Below, piece after piece: positions 36,785 to 46,373 of a stretch of DNA of 64,000 nucleotides. Both the position numbers and the translations under genes were made by a program. The DNA comes from Palleronia pelagia (GTDB taxonomy: Bacteria > Pseudomonadota > Alphaproteobacteria > Rhodobacterales > Rhodobacteraceae). Location of the stretch: positions 1 to 64,000 of the forward strand of contig NZ_FOCM01000007.1 of the NCBI RefSeq assembly GCF_900110115.1, read 5' to 3'. The notes beneath the pieces are model-generated. The model searched no databases. It was given only the letters and a program-made list of their open reading frames with translations, and had not been told where the DNA came from. Numbering within the stretch: the first letter of the stretch is position 1; each line of letters opens with the position of its first letter.

Positions 36785-36860
36785 AATGTCCTCGGGATGC
36801 CCAAATTTTGCCTGATCCTTCCACAACCTTGGGGGCAAGAGCCAGCAAAGAAGTCATCCC

Positions 36861-37250
36861 ATGCGCCTGATCAAGCTTACCCTCTTCGGATGCGGTCTCA
36901 TCGCCGTCGCGACCCTGTTCAGCGCGGGTGGCGCGACCGGCGTGATCCCGGTCTCGACCGCATCGCCCACCGCCGGCGCGGCCCTGAGCGCGGCCGGTGC
37001 CACCGCGCCCTCGACGGCGCCGAGCCTGCTGGAGCGGACGGTGCGACTGACCCTGCGCATGGCTCGCGAAATGGAGGAAAAGCGCGCTGGGCACGGCGCT
37101 CGGTTCCAGAACAGCTTTGCCGAACAGGACAACGCACCGCGAAGTCTGACGCTGGAGCCGATCCAAAGCGTGCCGACCGCGGACCGCAGCCTCGCACGCC
37201 TCGGCGCGGATCAGCCTGTCAGAGTACCAACGCCACGCCCCCGCCCCTGA
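36861..37250 (+). CDS. Hypothetical exported protein
   Basis: A protein of 129 residues with a signal-like N-terminus (MRLIKLTLFGCGLIAVATLF) followed by an Ala/Thr/Ser/Gly-rich linker, a basic helix (RTVRLTLRMAREMEEKRAGHG) and a Pro-rich end. The Cys at position 11 is in a poor lipobox. No family recognised. It is divergent from the RidA gene and ends just before a bidirectional terminator, which supports that it is a real transcript. Confidence 0.58.
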   Translation: MRLIKLTLFGCGLIAVATLFSAGGATGVIPVSTASPTAGAALSAAGATAPSTAPSLLERTVRLTLRMAREMEEKRAGHGARFQNSFAEQDNAPRSLTLEPIQSVPTADRSLARLGADQPVRVPTPRPRP

Positions 37251-37275
37251 GAGCCGGGGCGCAATGCCGCAAAGG

Positions 37276-37306
37276 AAAACGCCGCGCCCCGGGGGCGCGG
37301 CGTTTT
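37276..37306. terminator. Bidirectional intrinsic terminator
   Basis: AAAACGCCGCGCCCC, one base, GGGGCGCGGCGTTTT: a 15-bp perfect inverted repeat with A4 on one end and T4 on the other. It lies 26 bases after the rightward hypothetical gene and its left arm ends transcription of clpX from the other side. The clpX stop is at 37310. Confidence 0.85.
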
Positions 37307-37309
37307 GGG

Positions 37310-38575
37310 TCAACCGGCGCTGGCCGGCGTGCCAGTTTTCTTGCTTTCGGAATATATCATCAGCGGGGCCGCCTCCGAGGTCACGGCCTCCTCGTTGACG
37401 ACGACTTCGTCCACGCTGTCCATGCCCGGCAGGTCGAACATCGTGTCGAGCAGGATGTCCTCCATGATCGACCGCAGGCCGCGTGCGCCGGTCTTGCGCT
37501 CGATCGCGCGCTTGGCGATGGCGGTCAGCGCGTCGTCGGTGAAGGTCAGCGCGGCGTCTTCCAGCTCGAACAGGCGCTGGTACTGCTTGACCAGGGCATT
37601 CTTCGGCTTGGTCAGGATGGTGACCAGCGCTTCCTCGTCCAGATCCTCGAGCGTGGCAATCACCGGAAGGCGACCGACGAATTCGGGGATCAGGCCGAAT
37701 TTCAGCAGGTCTTCGGGCTCGAGCTCGGTAAACATCTCGCCCACGCCCCGCGCCTCGGCGTCCTTGACGTCGGCGCCGAACCCGATGGCGCTGCCCTTGC
37801 CGCGCTGGCTGATGATCTTCTCGAGCCCCGCGAAGGCGCCGCCGCAGATGAACAGGATATTCGTGGTGTCCACCTGCAGGAATTCCTGCTGCGGATGCTT
37901 GCGCCCGCCCTGGGGCGGCACGCTGGCCACGGTGCCTTCCATGATCTTCAGCAGCGCCTGCTGCACGCCCTCGCCCGACACGTCGCGCGTTATGGACGGG
38001 TTGTCGGACTTGCGGGTGATCTTGTCGACCTCGTCGATATAGACGATGCCGCGCTGCGCGCGCTCGACATTGTATTCGCTGGCCTGGAGAAGCTTCAGGA
38101 TGATGTTCTCGACATCCTCGCCCACGTAGCCCGCCTCGGTCAGCGTCGTGGCGTCGGCCATGGTGAACGGCACATCAAGGATCCGCGCCAGCGTTTGCGC
38201 CAGCAGCGTCTTGCCGCAGCCCGTGGGGCCGATCAGCAGGATGTTCGACTTGTTGAGTTCGATGTCGGATTTACCGGCGTGGTTCAGCCGCTTGTAGTGG
38301 TTGTGCACGGCCACCGACAGCACCCGCTTGGCGTGCATCTGGCCGATCACGTAGTCGTCGAGGACTTCGCAGATTTCCTTGGGCGTGGGCACCCCGTCCG
38401 AGGCCTTCAGCCCGGCAGACTTGGTCTCCTCGCGGATGATGTCCATGCACAGCTCGACGCATTCGTCGCAGATGAACACGGTGGGACCGGCGATGAGCTT
38501 GCGCACCTCGTGCTGGGATTTCCCGCAGAAGCTGCAGTAAAGCGTGTTCTTGCTGTCGCCTGAATTCGTAGCCAT
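37310..38575 (-). CDS. clpX: ATP-dependent Clp protease ATP-binding subunit ClpX
   Basis: An AAA+ unfoldase of 421 residues. N-terminal zinc-binding domain with CSFCGKS and [10 protein letters not shown], Walker [13 protein letters not shown], pore loop GYVGED, Walker [11 protein letters not shown], and the IGF-type ClpP-binding loop ([10 protein letters not shown]). It recognises, unfolds and feeds tagged proteins, including CtrA-type cell-cycle regulators in alphaproteobacteria, into ClpP. It is encoded after clpP on the same strand with 155 bases between, and terminated by the hairpin at 37276. Confidence 0.99.
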   Translation of the reverse strand: MATNSGDSKNTLYCSFCGKSQHEVRKLIAGPTVFICDECVELCMDIIREETKSAGLKASDGVPTPKEICEVLDDYVIGQMHAKRVLSVAVHNHYKRLNHAGKSDIELNKSNILLIGPTGCGKTLLAQTLARILDVPFTMADATTLTEAGYVGEDVENIILKLLQASEYNVERAQRGIVYIDEVDKITRKSDNPSITRDVSGEGVQQALLKIMEGTVASVPPQGGRKHPQQEFLQVDTTNILFICGGAFAGLEKIISQRGKGSAIGFGADVKDAEARGVGEMFTELEPEDLLKFGLIPEFVGRLPVIATLEDLDEEALVTILTKPKNALVKQYQRLFELEDAALTFTDDALTAIAKRAIERKTGARGLRSIMEDILLDTMFDLPGMDSVDEVVVNEEAVTSEAAPLMIYSESKKTGTPASAG

Positions 38576-38730
38576 CGTCTATCCTTCCGGGCCGCCGGAC
38601 CCGTTGCGTCGTCTTTGGTCGGGGACAATATTCCCCGTGGCTTCTCCACCCTTTCGGGCAGACTAGGGCACCGCCCAGAGGCCCGCAATCGCAAAAACCT
38701 GCGCCGCGGGCCGCCGGAAAACGGGCCCCG

Positions 38731-39351
38731 TCAGTCGTCGCCCTTGGCGCGGTTTTCGACGATCTCGTCGATCAGGCCCCACTCCTTGGCCTCCTCGGGG
38801 GACATGAAATTGTCCCGCTCCAGCGCGTCGACGACCTTCTTCATGGGCTGGCCTGTATGCTTGACGTAGATCTCGTTCAGCCGGTCCTTCAGCTTCTGCG
38901 TCTCCTGCGCGTGGATCATGATGTCGGTGGCCTGGCCCTGGTAGCCGCCCGAGGGCTGGTGCACCATCACGCGGCTGTTGGGCAGCGAGAACCGCATCCC
39001 CGGCTCGCCCGCGGTCAGCAGCAGCGACCCCATCGAGGCCGCCTGCCCCACCACCAGCGTGCTGACCGGCGGCTTGATGTACTGCATGGTGTCGTAGATC
39101 GACAGGCCGCTGGTGACGACGCCACCGGGGCTGTTGATATACATGCTGATCTCTTTCTTGGGGTTCTCGGCCTCGAGATGCAGCAGCTGCGCCACGATCA
39201 GCGACGACATGCCGTCGTGGACCGGCCCCGACAGGAAGATGATCCGTTCCTTCAGAAGCCGCGAGAAGATGTCGTAAGCACGCTCGCCCCGGCTGGTCTG
39301 CTCGACGACCATGGGGACGAGATTCATCATGTGCTCGATGGGGTTTTGCAT
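38731..39351 (-). CDS. clpP: ATP-dependent Clp protease proteolytic subunit ClpP
   Basis: A serine protease of 206 residues. The catalytic Ser is in [16 protein letters not shown] and the His in [14 protein letters not shown], with the Asp in a [20 protein letters not shown] context. The N-terminal [17 protein letters not shown] is the usual start of mature ClpP. It forms the tetradecameric chamber fed by ClpX. Gene order clpP-clpX is the common one. ATG 39351 is in the usual place. Confidence 0.99.
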   Translation of the reverse strand: MQNPIEHMMNLVPMVVEQTSRGERAYDIFSRLLKERIIFLSGPVHDGMSSLIVAQLLHLEAENPKKEISMYINSPGGVVTSGLSIYDTMQYIKPPVSTLVVGQAASMGSLLLTAGEPGMRFSLPNSRVMVHQPSGGYQGQATDIMIHAQETQKLKDRLNEIYVKHTGQPMKKVVDALERDNFMSPEEAKEWGLIDEIVENRAKGDD

Positions 39352-39446
39352 GTGCCTGCCTTCAGCTTGGGTGTGATCGCGAATAAGGTGCGTCGGGTTG
39401 AAAGAGTCTTAGTAGCGCGCCCTGCCAGCCGCAAGGGACGCCCCGT

Positions 39447-40562
39447 TCACCACGCCGCGCGCATGAGCTCGATCAGCGTCCCGGTCGAAAGCGTCACCGG
39501 GTTGCCCTTCATCGACGACGACCCCTGCGCCGCCGCGGCCACGTCCGACAGGTCGTCCTCCGATAGACCCATGTCGCCCAGCCCCGGCAGGCCCGCGTCG
39601 CGCGACCAGCGGGCCAGGTCCGCGCCGCCCAGCGCCGCGTCGATCCAGCCCCGCACGTCCTCGATCCGCTCCGCCAGGGCGCCATCGGCGGCCGCGGCGT
39701 TGGCCTCCAGCACATGCGGCAAAAGCGCGCCGCAGACTGCCCCGTGCGGCGCTTGCGCCACGCCGCCGATCGGCCCGGCCAGCCCGTGCACCGCGCCCAG
39801 CCCCGCGTTGGCCAGTGCCAGGCCGCCCGAGAGAGAGCAGTAGGCCAGCGCATCGCGCGCATCCGGATCGTCGCCCTCCATCAGCCGCGCCAACGCCGCC
39901 AAACCGCCCGGGATGGCGGCGCGGCAGAGCGCGTCGGTCAGCGGGTTTGCCTTGGCACTCAGGTAGGGCTCGATCACCTGCGTCACCGCGTCCAGCCCCG
40001 AGGCCAGCGTCACGCCGCGCGGCGCGCCGTCGGTCAGTTCCGGGTCCACCACGGCCAGGTCCGCCAGCATCCGGTCGTCGCGCAGGCTGACCTTGCGCCG
40101 CGCCTCGGGCACCCCGATGACCGCGTTCTTCGTGACCTCGGCCCCGGTGCCGGCGGTGGTGGGCAGCGCGACGAACGGCAGCGGCGCGGCCTCCAGCGGC
40201 AGCCCCTTCCCCACGACCTCCAGGTGATCCATCAGCGGACTGGGGCTGGGGCGCAGCCCGGCGATGGCCTTGCCGGTATCGATCACCGCGCCGCCCCCCA
40301 GGGACACGATCACCTCGGCCCCCTCGGCCGCCGCCACGCCCGCCTGGATCGTCGCGACATCTGGCTCCCCGCACACGGCGAAACGGTCCACGGTGCAGCC
40401 CTCGGCCACCAGCGCCTCGGCCAGCCAGTCCGAGCGCGCCGCCGTGCCGCCGCCCACCAGCAGGACCCGGCGGCCCAGCGCGGCGACATCGGGCGCGACC
40501 GCGCGCGCCGTGCCCCTCCCGAACCGGATTTCGGTCGCGGTGCAAAACGTGAATGGTGTCAT
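39447..40562 (-). CDS. Iron-containing (type III) alcohol dehydrogenase family protein
   Basis: A protein of 371 residues with the N-terminal NAD(P) fold (SLGGGAVIDTGKAIAG) and the C-terminal helical metal domain (SGLDAVTQVIEPYLSAKANPL, GAVHGLAGPIGG, APHGAVCGALLPHV). Of the four usual metal ligands the Asp in SGLDAV and the His residues in AVHG and APHG are kept, but the His four residues after the Asp is Gln (DAVTQ). A metal-poor or altered enzyme, as in some maleylacetate-reductase-like members, is possible. ATG 40562 is supported by GGAGG. It stands alone, divergent from the photolyase-like gene. Confidence 0.88.
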   Translation of the reverse strand: MTPFTFCTATEIRFGRGTARAVAPDVAALGRRVLLVGGGTAARSDWLAEALVAEGCTVDRFAVCGEPDVATIQAGVAAAEGAEVIVSLGGGAVIDTGKAIAGLRPSPSPLMDHLEVVGKGLPLEAAPLPFVALPTTAGTGAEVTKNAVIGVPEARRKVSLRDDRMLADLAVVDPELTDGAPRGVTLASGLDAVTQVIEPYLSAKANPLTDALCRAAIPGGLAALARLMEGDDPDARDALAYCSLSGGLALANAGLGAVHGLAGPIGGVAQAPHGAVCGALLPHVLEANAAAADGALAERIEDVRGWIDAALGGADLARWSRDAGLPGLGDMGLSEDDLSDVAAAAQGSSSMKGNPVTLSTGTLIELMRAAW

Positions 40563-40716
40563 GGTGTCCCTCCTTGCCGTGAAGATCTGGCGCGCCGCCT
40601 CCGGAACGCCACCACCCTTGGCTTCATCTTTCCATAAATACCCGGACGCGCCACCCGACCCCGGCGCGACATCCGGCCCTCTCGCCCCGCCGGGTACGCC
40701 TCCTATCTCTGCCGCC

Positions 40717-41868
40717 ATGGAGCATGATTTCGTCCCCACCCGCCAGGCCGGCCTCGACCGGCTGCACGCCTTCGCCCCGGATGCCGGCGCGCGCTATGCC
40801 GCGCAGCGCAACTTCGACAGCCCCGAGGGGGTTAGCCAGCTCTCGCCCTACCTGCGCCACCGCCTGCTGACCGAGCCCGAGGTCATCGCCGCCGTGCGCG
40901 ACATCCACGGCGAAGGCGACGCCGAGAAGTTCATCCAGGAGGTCGTCTGGCGCAGCTACTTCAAGGGCTGGCTGGAACTCAGGCCATCGGTCTGGGCCGA
41001 CTACCGCCAGGGCCTGAAAGCCGCGCGCGACCGCATCGCGACCGAGGGCGGGCTGCGCAAGGGATGGGAACAGGCCTGCGCGGGCGCCACCGGTATCGAC
41101 TGCTTCGACCACTGGGCGCAGCAGCTCACCGGCAGCGGCTGGCTGCACAACCACGCGCGCATGTGGTTCGCCTCGATCTGGATCTTCACCCTGCGCCTGC
41201 CGTGGGAGCTCGGCGCCGATTTCTTCCTGCGCCACCTGCTCGACGGCGACCCGGCGTCGAATACCTGTTCGTGGCGCTGGGCTGGCGGGCTGCACACGCG
41301 CGGCAAGCACTACGTGGCCCGCGCCGAGAACATCCGGCGCTATACCGGCGGCCGCTTCGACCCGAAGGGCCAGTTGAACGAGACACCCGATCCGCTGGAC
41401 GGCCCGCCCCTGCCCGAGACGCGCACCCTGCCGGACACGCCCGCGCCTGATCCCGGCCTGCGCACGGGCCTTTTGCTGGTCGAGGACGACCTTTCCCCGG
41501 ACCTGCCCGCGCGCGATTTCGCCGCCACCGCGACGCTCAGCGGTGCGTCCCATCGTTCGCCGCTCAAGGTCGCGCCGGGCGTGCTGGACTTCACCGACGC
41601 CGCACTGGCCGATGCGCGCGACCGGGTGGCCCCGGACGCCACGCCGCTTTTGGATGCCGACGCGCTCGCCACCTGGGCGCGGGAGAACGCGCTGGAACAG
41701 ATCGTCATGCCCTATACGCCCACCGGCCCGGCGCGCGATCTGCTCGAGGGCAGCGGCCTGCCCATCGTCCCGGTGTTGCGCGACTGGGATCGCGCGGCCT
41801 GGCCCCACGCCACGGCCGGGTTTTTCAAGGTGAAAAAGCAGATCCCGAAGCTCCTCTCGGCGGTCTGA
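40717..41868 (+). CDS. Photolyase/cryptochrome-like FAD-binding protein, antenna domain apparently C-terminal
   Basis: A protein of 383 residues. The first 225 or so form the helical FAD-binding half of the photolyase/cryptochrome family: QLSPYLRHRLLTEPEV, FIQEVVWRSYFKGW, the core TGSGWLHNHARMWFASIW and LLDGDPASNTCSWRWAGG. The usual N-terminal Rossmann-like antenna domain is missing. Instead the C-terminal 140 residues (about RTGLLLVEDDLSPDLPA to GFFKVKKQIPKLL) read as an alpha/beta domain, whose end (LPIVPVLRDWDR) resembles an antenna-domain ending, suggesting domain permutation. Whether it repairs DNA or senses light is open. It overlaps nothing and stands alone between the alcohol dehydrogenase and glpD. 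Confidence 0.82.
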   Translation: MEHDFVPTRQAGLDRLHAFAPDAGARYAAQRNFDSPEGVSQLSPYLRHRLLTEPEVIAAVRDIHGEGDAEKFIQEVVWRSYFKGWLELRPSVWADYRQGLKAARDRIATEGGLRKGWEQACAGATGIDCFDHWAQQLTGSGWLHNHARMWFASIWIFTLRLPWELGADFFLRHLLDGDPASNTCSWRWAGGLHTRGKHYVARAENIRRYTGGRFDPKGQLNETPDPLDGPPLPETRTLPDTPAPDPGLRTGLLLVEDDLSPDLPARDFAATATLSGASHRSPLKVAPGVLDFTDAALADARDRVAPDATPLLDADALATWARENALEQIVMPYTPTGPARDLLEGSGLPIVPVLRDWDRAAWPHATAGFFKVKKQIPKLLSAV

Positions 41869-42007
41869 CAGCGCGTGCAACTGCCGCGAAATTCAGCGGA
41901 TGCCGCCGCGTTGGGCCGCAATTCCGCGCACCCCCCTGCATCTTCGCGCCAGACGCGCTATGCTAACGCCAAACAGCAATGCGCAGAACTGACCGGGGGG
42001 ACCGACC

Positions 42008-43630
42008 ATGGCCGAGACCCAAGACAGCAAGATCCACGACCTTTTCGTCATCGGTGGCGGCATCAACGGCACCGGCATCGCCCGTGACGCCCAGGGCCGC
42101 GGCCTGAGCGTGGCATTGGCGGAAATGGGCGACCTGGCCGGGGCCACGTCGTCGAAATCCACGAAGCTTTTCCACGGCGGCTTGCGGTATCTCGAATTCT
42201 TCGAAATCGGCCTGGTGAAGAAGGCGCTGGTCGAACGCGAGGTCCTGCTGGAAGCCATGCCGCATATCAGCTGGCCCATGCGTTTCGTCCTGCCCTATTC
42301 GCCCGACATGCGGTTCGAGGGCGACACTCCCACCTCGCGCCTGCTGGGCTGGACCATGCCGTGGCTGAAGGGGCGCCGGCCCTCGTGGCTGATCCGGCTG
42401 GGGCTGTTCATGTACGACAACCTGGGCGGGCGGAAATACCTGCCCGGCACCAAGACGCTGGACCTGACGACCGCGCCCGAAGGCGGCCCGATCAAGGACC
42501 GCTTCAAAAAGGCTTACGAGTACAGCGATTGCTGGGTCGAGGACTCGCGTCTCGTCACGCTGAACGCGCGCGATGCCGAGATCCGCGGCGCCCGCATCAT
42601 GACACGCACCAAGGTCACCAGCGCCGAGCGGCGCGAGGGGCTGTGGCATATCACCGTCGAGGACACCGAGAGCGGCACCTCCGAGACCATTCGCGCCCGC
42701 GGGCTGGTCAACGCGGGCGGCCCCTGGGTCGAGAACGTGGTGAAGAACACCGTGCGCATGAACTCGTCCGAGGGCGTGCGCCTGGTCCGCGGCAGCCATA
42801 TCGTGACGAAGAAGCTCTACGATCACGGCAAGTGCTACTTCTTCCAGGGCGAGGACGGGCGCATCATCTTCGCCATCCCCTACGAGACCGATTTCACGCT
42901 GATCGGCACCACCGACAAGGACCACGGCCACGACCCGACCGTGAAGCCCGAATGCACCCCCGAAGAGGCGCAGTATCTTTGCGACTTCGCCTCGAACTAT
43001 TTCGAGCAGGACATCACCCGCGACGACGTGGTCTGGACCTATTCCGGCGTGCGCCCGCTCTACGATGACGGCGCGAAATCGGCGACGGCGGCCACGCGCG
43101 ACTATGTCCTGTCGCTGGATGCCGGGCCCGCGACCGATGGCGGCCTGGGGTCCGAGCCGCCGCTGCTGAACGTCTTCGGCGGCAAGATCACGACCTACCG
43201 CAAGCTGGCCGAACAGGCGATGGCCAAGCTGCGCCCGTTCTTCCGCGACATGCCCGAGAACTGGACCGCCGGCATCCCCCTGCCCGGCGGCGATTTCCCG
43301 GTGGACGGCGTGAAGAAGCTGACCGACGACCTGAAAAAGGCCTATCCGTTCCTGGGCGACTACCAGGCCGGGCGGCTGATCCGCGCCTACGGCACCGAGG
43401 CGAAGGATATCTGCGGCGACGCCAAGTCGGCCGAGGATATGGGCCGCGATTTTGGGGGCACCCTGACCGAGGCCGAGGTGCGCTGGCAGATGGATCACGA
43501 ATACGCCCGCACCGCCGAGGACGTGGTCTGGCGCCGCACGAAGCTGGGCCTTCGGATGAGCGCCGACGAGATCGCCGCGCTGGATCAATGGATGGCCGAG
43601 GCCCGCCGCCCCGCCCAGGCCGCCGAGTGA
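42008..43630 (+). CDS. glpD: Glycerol-3-phosphate dehydrogenase (FAD, aerobic)
   Basis: A protein of 540 residues, the size of GlpD. The N-terminal FAD loop is LFVIGGGINGTGIARDAQGRG, with the family segments ATSSKSTKLFHGGLRYLE and TLIGTTDKDH plus a C-terminal helical cap. It oxidises glycerol 3-phosphate at the membrane to dihydroxyacetone phosphate and feeds electrons to quinone. Located upstream of glpK, with one unrelated-looking gene between. GGGGGG-rich sequence precedes ATG 42008. Confidence 0.97.
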   Translation: MAETQDSKIHDLFVIGGGINGTGIARDAQGRGLSVALAEMGDLAGATSSKSTKLFHGGLRYLEFFEIGLVKKALVEREVLLEAMPHISWPMRFVLPYSPDMRFEGDTPTSRLLGWTMPWLKGRRPSWLIRLGLFMYDNLGGRKYLPGTKTLDLTTAPEGGPIKDRFKKAYEYSDCWVEDSRLVTLNARDAEIRGARIMTRTKVTSAERREGLWHITVEDTESGTSETIRARGLVNAGGPWVENVVKNTVRMNSSEGVRLVRGSHIVTKKLYDHGKCYFFQGEDGRIIFAIPYETDFTLIGTTDKDHGHDPTVKPECTPEEAQYLCDFASNYFEQDITRDDVVWTYSGVRPLYDDGAKSATAATRDYVLSLDAGPATDGGLGSEPPLLNVFGGKITTYRKLAEQAMAKLRPFFRDMPENWTAGIPLPGGDFPVDGVKKLTDDLKKAYPFLGDYQAGRLIRAYGTEAKDICGDAKSAEDMGRDFGGTLTEAEVRWQMDHEYARTAEDVVWRRTKLGLRMSADEIAALDQWMAEARRPAQAAE

Positions 43631-43840
43631 CGACGGGGCTGGCCGGCTGACCGGGCTTTCAAAGAACAGTTTGTAATAGTCGGCCCGTCGGTGACGTCTC
43701 CAATCCAAGCTCTCATGCGGGTTTTTCCGTGTGAGGGCCGTCTGAGATCCGGGAGCACTCCGATTCCTCATTTCGATTTGCGCCATCTGTGGTAACATCA
43801 CCGTTGACCTACGGGGCGCAGAGATGGCGGGGGATTACCG

Positions 43841-44749
43841 ATGGCATTGCTGACCGATGACCGGATCTGGCTCTCCTGGACCGGGATGGAGACGGACCTT
43901 ATCTTCAATCAGGGCGTCGACCTTCCGCATTTCGCCGCTTTTCCCATGATCGACGACGAACAAGGACGGGACAGGCTGCACGCCTACTACGTCGCGCTGA
44001 TCCAGATCGGGCGCGATACGGGCGCGGGTGTCATCCTCGATACGCCCACCTGGATGGCCAATCCCGATCGGGCGGCTCTTGTCGGGTATGACCCCGATGA
44101 TCTTGCGCGTGTGACGGGCGACTCTGTCGCATTCGCGCAAAACGCGGCCCGTACCGCGCCCGACGTCGCCACGCGGGTCAGCGTTCAGATCGGACCGCGC
44201 GGCGATGGCTACGCAGCGGGTATCGCGACCATAGACGGCGCGCGCGACTACCACGCGCCACAGGTTTCGGCCGCGCGGGCGGCCCAGGCGGACATGGTCA
44301 GCGCTTACACGATGGGATCGGTCGCCGAGGCCGCCGGCATCGCTTTGGCCGCCGAGGCATCGGGCATCGCGGCGCTCATCTCGTTCACGGTCGAGACCGA
44401 TGGACGCCTGCCCGACGGCACGCCGCTTGCCGATGCCGTGGGCGAACTGCGGGACATCGCCGATCCCGCTGCCGTCATGGTCAATTGCGCTCATCCCGAC
44501 CACATCGACAATGCGCGGGACGGTCGCCCCTGGCAGGCCGGTCTCGCCGGAATCGTCGCGAATGCCTCGCGTCAGAGCCACGAGGAACTGGACAACGCCA
44601 CGGTGCTCGATGACGGAGACCCCGAAGAGCTGGGCTCGCAGGTGATCGGGATGAAGCGGGCGTTTCCCAACCTGAGGATCGTGGGCGGCTGCTGCGGCAC
44701 GGACCTGCGCCATCTTCGTGAAATCGCCAGGCACGCGTCCGCGCCCTGA
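43841..44749 (+). CDS. Homocysteine S-methyltransferase family protein
   Basis: A protein of 302 residues of the homocysteine methyltransferase barrel fold. The three zinc ligands are visible as one Cys in VNCAHPDH and a pair in VGGCCGTD. Other segments are SWTGMETDLIFNQG and the strand DMVSAYTMGSVAEAAGIA. Relatives move a methyl group from betaines, S-methylmethionine or similar donors to homocysteine, or demethylate small substrates. The donor is unknown. It lies between glpD and glpK, on the same strand, with gaps of 210 and 129 bases, so it may be an independent unit inserted in a glp locus. Confidence 0.88.
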   Translation: MALLTDDRIWLSWTGMETDLIFNQGVDLPHFAAFPMIDDEQGRDRLHAYYVALIQIGRDTGAGVILDTPTWMANPDRAALVGYDPDDLARVTGDSVAFAQNAARTAPDVATRVSVQIGPRGDGYAAGIATIDGARDYHAPQVSAARAAQADMVSAYTMGSVAEAAGIALAAEASGIAALISFTVETDGRLPDGTPLADAVGELRDIADPAAVMVNCAHPDHIDNARDGRPWQAGLAGIVANASRQSHEELDNATVLDDGDPEELGSQVIGMKRAFPNLRIVGGCCGTDLRHLREIARHASAP

Positions 44750-44878
44750 ACCAAGGCGACACGGTACGGTTGCCGTCATGGTCCCGGACGCCCCCGGTTT
44801 TCGACCTTTCCGGATTGCCCCCTTGCCACCCTACCCGCACCGGGCCAGTTTCCTTCCTAATCAAGCGGAGGAGACGAC

Positions 44879-46363
44879 ATGACCCACATCCTGGCGATCG
44901 ACCAAGGCACCACCTCGAGCCGCGCGATCCTGTTCGACAGCGATCTCAAGATCACCTCCTCGGCGCAGGAGGAATTCGAGCAGCACTATCCCGCCTCGGG
45001 CTGGGTGGAACACGACGCCTCGGACCTGTGGTCGTCCACCGCCGCCGTCTGCCGCGCCGCCATCGAGAAATCCAGCATCGGCCCCGACGCGATCAAGGGC
45101 ATCGGCATCACCAACCAGCGCGAGACCGTTGTCGTCTGGGACAAGCAGACCGGCCAACCCATCCACCGCGCCATCGTCTGGCAGGACCGGCGCACGTCCG
45201 AGATCTGCCAGCAGCTGAAATCGGACGGCTACGAAGAGCAGGTGACGGCCAAGACCGGGCTGCTGCTCGACCCCTATTTTTCCGGCACCAAGCTCAAGTG
45301 GATCCTCGACCACGTGGACGGCAGCCGCGAGCGCGCGCGCAAGGGCGAGATCCTGTTCGGCACCGTCGATACCTTCCTGATCTGGAAGCTCACGGGCGGC
45401 GCCAGCCACGTCACCGATGCCACCAACGCGTCGCGCACGCTGCTTTACGACATCCACAAGGGCAAATGGTCCTCGACCATCGCCGACATGCTGGACATCC
45501 CCATGGAGATGCTGCCCGAGGTCAAGGATTGCGCCGCCGATTTCGGCATGACGCGGCCCGACCTGTTCGGGCGCGAGATCCCCATCCTGGGCGTGGCGGG
45601 CGACCAGCAGGCAGCGGCCATCGGCCAGGCCTGTTTCCAGCCCGGCATGCTCAAATCGACCTACGGCACCGGCTGCTTCGCGCTGCTGAACACCGGTGAC
45701 ACGCCCGTGCGGTCCGAGAACCGGCTGCTGACCACGGTGGCCTACCAGTTCGACGGCAAGCCGACCTACTGCCTCGAGGGCTCGATCTTCATCGCGGGCG
45801 CCGTGGTGCAGTGGCTGCGCGACGGGCTGAAGATCATCCGCGAGGCGAAAGAAACGCAGCCCCTGGCCGAACGCGCCGATGACGGGCAGGACGTCATCCT
45901 GGTGCCCGCCTTCACCGGGCTGGGCGCGCCCTACTGGAACGCCGATTGCCGCGGCGCAATCTTCGGCCTCACCCGCAATTCCGGCCCCGAGGAATTCGCC
46001 AAGGCGGCGCTGGAGTCGGTCGGCTACCAGACCCGCGACCTGCTGGATGCCATGCAGGCCGACTGGTCCGATGGCGAGGCGCAGACCCTGCGCGTGGACG
46101 GCGGCATGTCGGCCTCGGACTGGGCGATGCAGTTCCTCAGCGACATCATCGGCGCCTCCGTGGACAGGCCACAGGTGCTGGAGACCACGGCGCAGGGCGT
46201 CGCCTGGCTGGCGGGATGGCGCGCGGGGCTTTACCCCGACCAGGCGGGCTTTGCCGAGCGTTGGCGCGTCGACCGGACCTTCAAGCCCGACATGGACGAC
46301 ACCACGCGCGAGCGGAAATTCGACCGCTGGCAGCGCGCCGTCCAGGCGACGATGGGAGTGTGA
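44879..46363 (+). CDS. glpK: Glycerol kinase
   Basis: A FGGY-type kinase of 494 residues. The N-terminal [39 protein letters not shown] and the FGGY signature region ([31 protein letters not shown]) are typical. It phosphorylates glycerol with ATP to glycerol 3-phosphate, the substrate of GlpD. AGGAGG-type site (GGAGGAGACGAC) precedes ATG 44879. The potassium-channel gene starts 10 bases after its stop. Confidence 0.98.
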   Translation: MTHILAIDQGTTSSRAILFDSDLKITSSAQEEFEQHYPASGWVEHDASDLWSSTAAVCRAAIEKSSIGPDAIKGIGITNQRETVVVWDKQTGQPIHRAIVWQDRRTSEICQQLKSDGYEEQVTAKTGLLLDPYFSGTKLKWILDHVDGSRERARKGEILFGTVDTFLIWKLTGGASHVTDATNASRTLLYDIHKGKWSSTIADMLDIPMEMLPEVKDCAADFGMTRPDLFGREIPILGVAGDQQAAAIGQACFQPGMLKSTYGTGCFALLNTGDTPVRSENRLLTTVAYQFDGKPTYCLEGSIFIAGAVVQWLRDGLKIIREAKETQPLAERADDGQDVILVPAFTGLGAPYWNADCRGAIFGLTRNSGPEEFAKAALESVGYQTRDLLDAMQADWSDGEAQTLRVDGGMSASDWAMQFLSDIIGASVDRPQVLETTAQGVAWLAGWRAGLYPDQAGFAERWRVDRTFKPDMDDTTRERKFDRWQRAVQATMGV

Positions 46364-46373
46364 GGTCTCCGGC

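Noticed and set aside
36080-38563. An 827-codon open frame antisense to clpX and its neighbours
   Set aside because: It is His/Arg/Gly/Asp-rich, matches no family and lies opposite clpX, NDUFA12 and RidA genes with clear motifs. Such frames arise from third-position G/C bias.
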